Shown one piece after another: positions 60,791 to 64,000 of a stretch of 64,000 bases of DNA. A program made the position numbers and the translations under genes. Where the stretch lies: the NCBI RefSeq assembly GCF_021404405.1, contig NZ_JABFTV010000009.1, forward strand, positions 124,001-188,000. Reading direction: 5' to 3'. Source of the DNA: Billgrantia aerodenitrificans (GTDB taxonomy: Bacteria; Pseudomonadota; Gammaproteobacteria; Pseudomonadales; Halomonadaceae). A model generated the notes under the pieces. It was not told where the DNA came from. It saw only the letters and a program-made list of their open reading frames with translations, and made no database searches. Every line of letters begins with the position of its first letter. The stretch's first letter is position 1.

Positions 60791-61032
60791 GTCCTGACGA
60801 TCGGGTAGGGGCCGGGGTCACCCCCGGCGCCCTCCTTGGGAATCGCGACGGCTCGGATCGGGCTGGGGTGGTACTCACCGGCCAGCAGCCGCTCGCGCAG
60901 TGTCGGCCAGTGTTGCTTCAGGTGGTCGGCCAACTGGTCCACCGTCATGCCATCGGCACCCGGCGCGCCTTTGTTGGCGACCACCCTACGGTAAGCCCGC
61001 GCCATGTTGGCCTTCTCTACCACGGCCTCCAT
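60775..61032 (-). pseudogene. Truncated group II intron reverse transcriptase/maturase
   Basis: The 85-residue frame matches the N-terminal RT0-RT1 region of intron maturases: MEAVVEKANMARAYRRV, then NKGAPGADGMTVDQL, LLAGEYHPSPIRAVAIPK. After GAGG it loses similarity and ends as the frame runs into the second intron-end copy. A full enzyme has over 400 residues; the YADD catalytic part is absent. It cannot be active. Confidence 0.85.
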
Positions 61033-61209
61033 GAGCGGGGCGGGTTCCGCTTTCGTCCACGATGACGACGCCGGGACCGTCTCGACGCCCGCCGGCCGGG
61101 ACTCGGGGTTCCGCCCCTGTCCCTCTGGGTGGGTGACGGTATCAGCGTCAGTTGCCGTCGGCTAGCACTTCCCCTTGCCGGGCGTGCAGGGGACTTTCAC
61201 CCCCAAGTC

Positions 61210-61258
61210 ATCCTGAGGAACCACCCTCGGGAACAGCGCCAGTCAGGCGCTGCGCGCC
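61210..61258 (-). repeat. Direct repeat copy B (intron 5' segment)
   Basis: This is the copy within the intact intron 5' end, between the start at 61271 and the GTGAAAG region. Its partner is copy A at 60742-60790. Confidence 0.85.
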
Positions 61259-61274
61259 ATGCCTGGCGCACCAC

Positions 61275-61299
61275 AAAAAACGCCGACCTTAGGTCGGCG
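61275..61299 (-). terminator. Rho-independent terminator of sthA
   Basis: A 9-bp stem (61281-61289 with 61291-61299, one-base formal loop) is followed on the minus strand by six T. It lies 36 bases past the sthA stop. It also served as the insertion target of the group IIC intron. Confidence 0.9.
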
Positions 61300-61335
61300 T
61301 TCTTCTTAAAGATCAGCTATATAGGTCGAGCGTGG

Positions 61336-62727
61336 CTAAAAAACCCGATTGAGCCCGTTCTGTGCCGCGACCCGGTACGCTTCCGCCATGGTCGGGTAGT
61401 TGAACGTGGTGTTGACGAAGTACTTCAGGGTGTTGGCCTCGCCCTTCTGCTGCATCACGGCCTGACCGATATGCACGATCTCGGAAGCCTGGTCACCAAA
61501 GCAGTGGATGCCGTAGATCTCCAGCGTGTCCTGATGGAAGAGTATCTTCAGCATCCCTACCGTGTCACCGGTGATCTGGGCACGTGCAGTATCCTTGAAG
61601 AAGGCCTGGGCAACCTCATAGGGTACCTTGGCCTCGGTCAACTCGCGCTCGGTTCGACCGAAGGAGCTGATCTCGGGGATGGTATAGATACCGGTCGGCA
61701 CCTCATTGACGAAGCGATAGTCTCGTTCGAGCAGCTCGTCGCAGGCGTTGAGCCCCTGATCGTAGGCGGCACTGGCCAGGCTGGGCCAGCCGATCACGTC
61801 ACCGGCGGCATAGATGTGCGGAATGGCGGTGCGGTAATGATCATCGACCTGCAGCTGACCGCGCCCGTTGGCCTCGAGGCCGATGTTCTCGAGACCCAGC
61901 TCGTCGGTATTGCCGGTACGGCCGTTGGCCCACAGGAAGGCATCGGCGCGCAGCTTCTTGCCCGATTTCAAATAGACCACGACGCCGGAGTCGTCCCCTT
62001 CGACACGCTCGTACTCTTCGTTGTGGCGGATGAGCACACCATGCTTGCGCAGATGGTAGGAAAGCGCATCGGAAATTTCATCGTCGAGGAAGGAGAGCAG
62101 CCGGTCGCGGTTGTTGATCAGGTCGACCTTGACGCCCAGCCCCGAGAAGATGGAGGCATACTCGCAGCCGATCACACCGGCGCCGAAGATCACCAGCGTA
62201 CGCGGCGTATGCGAGAGGCTGAGAATGGTGTCGGAATCGTAGATACGTGGATGGCGGAAATTGATGTCGGCCGGACGATAGGGGCGCGACCCCGTGGCGA
62301 TGATGATCTTCTGCGCCACCAGTTCTTCCAGCGCCTCCTGGCGGTCGCGAACGAGCAGGGTGTGCTCATCCTTGAAGCGCGCCACACCGCTGTATAGGTC
62401 AATGCGGTTGCGGGCATAGAACTTGGTGCGCATCTCGACCTGCTGGTCGATGGTCATACGCGAGCGTTCCATGACCCTGGGAAAGGAGAACCAGCGTGGC
62501 TCGCCGATATCGCGGAACATGCGGTTGGTGTTGAACTGCATGATCTGCTTGACCTGATGGCGAAGCGCCTTGGAGGGTATCGTGCCCCAATGGGTGCAGT
62601 TGCCCCCGAGAACGGGCTGCTTCTCCACGACCGCGACCCGCTTGCCGTGCTTGGCTGCATTGATGGCGGCACTCTCGCCGGCCGGTCCGGTACCGATCAC
62701 CACCACGTCGTAGTTATGGACTGCCAT
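61336..62727 (-). CDS. sthA: Soluble pyridine nucleotide transhydrogenase
   Basis: The 463-residue flavoprotein has the FAD motif [12 protein letters not shown] near the N-terminus, [15 protein letters not shown] near 43 and the second nucleotide motif [12 protein letters not shown] near 180. The disulfide pair of related reductases is reduced to a single Cys (the second position is Thr), as in SthA and unlike lipoamide dehydrogenase. It exchanges reducing power between NADPH and NAD+. It ends at a strong terminator and lies 95 bases after nqrM. Confidence 0.95.
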   Translation of the reverse strand: MAVHNYDVVVIGTGPAGESAAINAAKHGKRVAVVEKQPVLGGNCTHWGTIPSKALRHQVKQIMQFNTNRMFRDIGEPRWFSFPRVMERSRMTIDQQVEMRTKFYARNRIDLYSGVARFKDEHTLLVRDRQEALEELVAQKIIIATGSRPYRPADINFRHPRIYDSDTILSLSHTPRTLVIFGAGVIGCEYASIFSGLGVKVDLINNRDRLLSFLDDEISDALSYHLRKHGVLIRHNEEYERVEGDDSGVVVYLKSGKKLRADAFLWANGRTGNTDELGLENIGLEANGRGQLQVDDHYRTAIPHIYAAGDVIGWPSLASAAYDQGLNACDELLERDYRFVNEVPTGIYTIPEISSFGRTERELTEAKVPYEVAQAFFKDTARAQITGDTVGMLKILFHQDTLEIYGIHCFGDQASEIVHIGQAVMQQKGEANTLKYFVNTTFNYPTMAEAYRVAAQNGLNRVF

Positions 62728-62822
62728 GGGCTCTTGCGTCTCCTTTCCCTTGTTGATGTCAGGTGCCGGCGTTCACTTGTCGCCATGACCCAACGGCATA
62801 CGGCTCAGCAGCACGTAGCGGC

Positions 62823-63086
62823 TCAACGGCGAGTGGCATCGTAGCCAAGGTCGGCGCCACGACTCTCATCGCTTCTGCGGCGCTCGCTCGCCAGCCCCTT
62901 GCGCTTGCGATTCTCCTCCTCGCAGACTTCATCCTTGCCTCCGCAGATGTCACATCCCTCCTTGAGACCGAGCTGGTTGAGGCCGCCGCAGGAGCCGGCG
63001 ATGGGCTTGCGCCCCAGGATCACTCCAATCGCCATGGCGGCCATGATCAACAGCATGAAGCCCAGAACGACGAGAAAAGTACTCAT
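62823..63086 (-). CDS. nqrM: Na+-NQR maturation protein NqrM
   Basis: The 87-residue protein has one N-terminal membrane helix (about 4-24) and a cysteine cluster (SCGGLNQLG, GCDICGG, CEEE) followed by a basic tail. This is the NqrM (DUF539) pattern; NqrM delivers iron to the NqrD/E site of the sodium-pumping NADH:quinone reductase. AGGAG lies nine bases before the start. The place after nqrF and the ApbE-like gene matches other NQR operons. Confidence 0.94.
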   Translation of the reverse strand: MSTFLVVLGFMLLIMAAMAIGVILGRKPIAGSCGGLNQLGLKEGCDICGGKDEVCEEENRKRKGLASERRRSDESRGADLGYDATRR

Positions 63087-63104
63087 TGATGAAGCTCCTG
63101 GCGG

Positions 63105-63881
63105 CTAACGAACGAGCCAAGGCTCGAGTGCCGCTGTGTGATGGATTTCAATGCCCTGTGGTCTCTTGACAACAACCTTGGCCGCGCTATCCAGCTCATC
63201 GGCCAGCCGTATGGCCTCCTCGGGCCCGGCGTGGATCAGCAGACTGGCTTCTCGCATGGCCGTGCCGGCATCCGCTGCGATGACGCTGACGGAAAGCGGC
63301 GTCGCCGGTGTAACGAGGGGGGCTGCGGCCTCCTGCTGCACGAACCGATGCACCAGCGCGGCGTCCTGCAGGCGGACATGGCGCGCTCCTTCGGGCACTG
63401 GCAGGCCAGGCTGTTCGAGCGAAAGACGCCAGGCGCCGCCAGGCGGCGTACCTGAGCTCCGCATGACCCCACCCACCTCGACCAGCACGGCGACGGGGGC
63501 AACGGCATGGTGGCCCAGCCATAGCGTCAGACGGTCGACAGCCAACGCTTGGAAACGTCGATCCACCTCATGTTGCAGTGCCGCTGAAGGCGCCACCCAG
63601 AGCGGCGAGAACGCGGAAACGCTGGCCCTGATCAGTACCTCACGTTGCGCTTCGAGGTTTGCCAATTCACCTTGTATGCCGGCTTCGAGCTCGGCGGCAT
63701 GGCCCGCTCCGAGGTCGGCATAGAGGGTGATATGGTAGCCCGTTCCCAGCGCCGTACCCTGATAGAGTTGCTCGTCGAGCTGCTGGCGGCAGGCACTGAG
63801 CAGAAAGGATGACAGCATGAGAAAGAACAGGGCCGGCCCGTAAAGGGCCAGCCCGGAGAGTCGCCCGTGGGCGAGCTGCAT
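63105..63881 (-). CDS. ApbE-like lipoprotein in the nqr operon, apparently degenerate
   Basis: From ATG at 63881 (63884 is an equal choice; both overlap the nqrF stop) the product is 258 residues with a lipoprotein signal (lipobox LLSAC). Segments align with ApbE flavin transferases: GTALGTGYHITLYAD near the start, VEVGGVMRSSG in the middle and SVSVIAADAGTAM near the end. But it is about 80 residues shorter, and the TSGDYRN, HTIDPxTG and metal-binding Asp motifs are absent. ApbE attaches FMN to NqrB and NqrC; this copy may be inactive or a regulator. The position fits apbE. Confidence 0.7.
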   Translation of the reverse strand: MQLAHGRLSGLALYGPALFFLMLSSFLLSACRQQLDEQLYQGTALGTGYHITLYADLGAGHAAELEAGIQGELANLEAQREVLIRASVSAFSPLWVAPSAALQHEVDRRFQALAVDRLTLWLGHHAVAPVAVLVEVGGVMRSSGTPPGGAWRLSLEQPGLPVPEGARHVRLQDAALVHRFVQQEAAAPLVTPATPLSVSVIAADAGTAMREASLLIHAGPEEAIRLADELDSAAKVVVKRPQGIEIHHTAALEPWLVR

Positions 63882-64000
63882 CATCCGCCAAAGTCGTCCA
63901 GCAGGATGTTTTCGGGTTCCACACCCAGATCGAGCAGCATCTTGATCACCGATGCGTTCATCATGGGCGGCCCACACATGTAGTACTCACAATCCTCGGG
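63881..64000 (-). CDS. nqrF: Na+-NQR subunit F, C-terminal end (gene runs off the window)
   Basis: The last 39 codons read in frame to the window edge: [14 protein letters not shown] followed by an ILLDDFGG end, the NADH-binding-domain terminus of NqrF. NqrF takes electrons from NADH into the sodium-pumping NQR complex. The stop overlaps the next start as ATGA or TGATG. The 5' part is beyond base 64000. Confidence 0.93.
   Translation of the reverse strand, partial: PEDCEYYMCGPPMMNASVIKMLLDLGVEPENILLDDFGG

Larger units (their letters stand above)
60742..61271 (-). mobile_element. Remnant of a group IIC intron behind the sthA terminator
   Basis: Read on the minus strand, the 5' end (61271) begins GTGCGCC directly after the T-run of the sthA terminator, the known target of group IIC introns. 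Domain-I-like sequence follows (GGTGAAAGTCCCC, then GAAGTGCTAGCCGA), and then a truncated reverse transcriptase. Instead of the rest of the enzyme and domains V-VI, a second copy of the intron's first bases follows (ending at 60742). I see no domain V. The element is dead and rearranged. Classification rests on the 5' end, the target and the RT similarity. Confidence 0.75.

Overview
The window is a high-GC chromosomal segment of a gammaproteobacterium, most likely Halomonas or a close relative in Halomonadaceae. I base this on three things: the Pseudomonas/Halomonas-type gene order leuCDB-asd-fimV-truA-trpF..accD-folC-dedD-cvpA-purF-metZ, the nqrF/apbE-like/nqrM/sthA block, and a repeat upstream of leuC that resembles elements I recall from Halomonas intergenic DNA. 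The genus is an inference. I see no rRNA, tRNA, CRISPR array or prophage.

Layout. (1) 0-10.2 kb: accessory and signalling genes. These are a Spy-like periplasmic protein, a MATE exporter, a PAS-GGDEF-EAL protein, a lone 2-oxoglutarate/Fe dioxygenase, a cytochrome b561/YceI pair, an XRE regulator, and a two-gene cyclic-di-GMP operon (REC-EAL plus PilZ-HD-GYP with a degenerate active site). (2) 10.2-27.6 kb, minus strand: a long housekeeping block for leucine, aspartate-family, tryptophan, fatty acid, folate, purine and methionine synthesis, with FimV, TruA, CvpA and a SPOR protein. A LysR regulator diverges from leuC. (3) 29-37.3 kb: an unknown multi-pass membrane protein, a YbeL-like zinc-ribbon protein, leuS-lptE-holA, a PA2779/PA2778-type pair and a DUF488 protein. 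(4) 37.4-60.2 kb, minus strand: a lower-GC, probably horizontally acquired surface polysaccharide locus. Nineteen genes lie head to tail from wza to galE and are preceded by an ops/JUMPstart element, the RfaH recruitment site. (5) 60.2-61.3 kb: an AT-rich gap, then the wreck of a group IIC intron directly behind the sthA terminator. (6) 61.3-64 kb: sthA, nqrM, a degenerate ApbE-like lipoprotein and the 3' end of nqrF.

The polysaccharide locus is a Wzy-dependent system: a WbaP-like initiating transferase, three glycosyltransferases, Wzx, Wzy, the co-polymerase kinase Wzc and the Wza exporter. Sugar supply is GDP-L-fucose (manC, gmd, fcl), UDP-Gal or UDP-Glc (galE) and dTDP-4-keto-6-deoxyglucose (rfbA, rfbB). 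There is no rfbC or rfbD. Instead rfbA runs straight into five coupled genes: a DegT aminotransferase, a GNAT acetyltransferase, a PhyH-type dioxygenase, a fold-III PLP decarboxylase and an ATP-grasp ligase. I read these as a route to a 4-amino-4,6-dideoxyhexose carrying an unusual, possibly hydroxylated and amino-acid-derived, N-acyl group. This is the best candidate in the window for an undescribed pathway.
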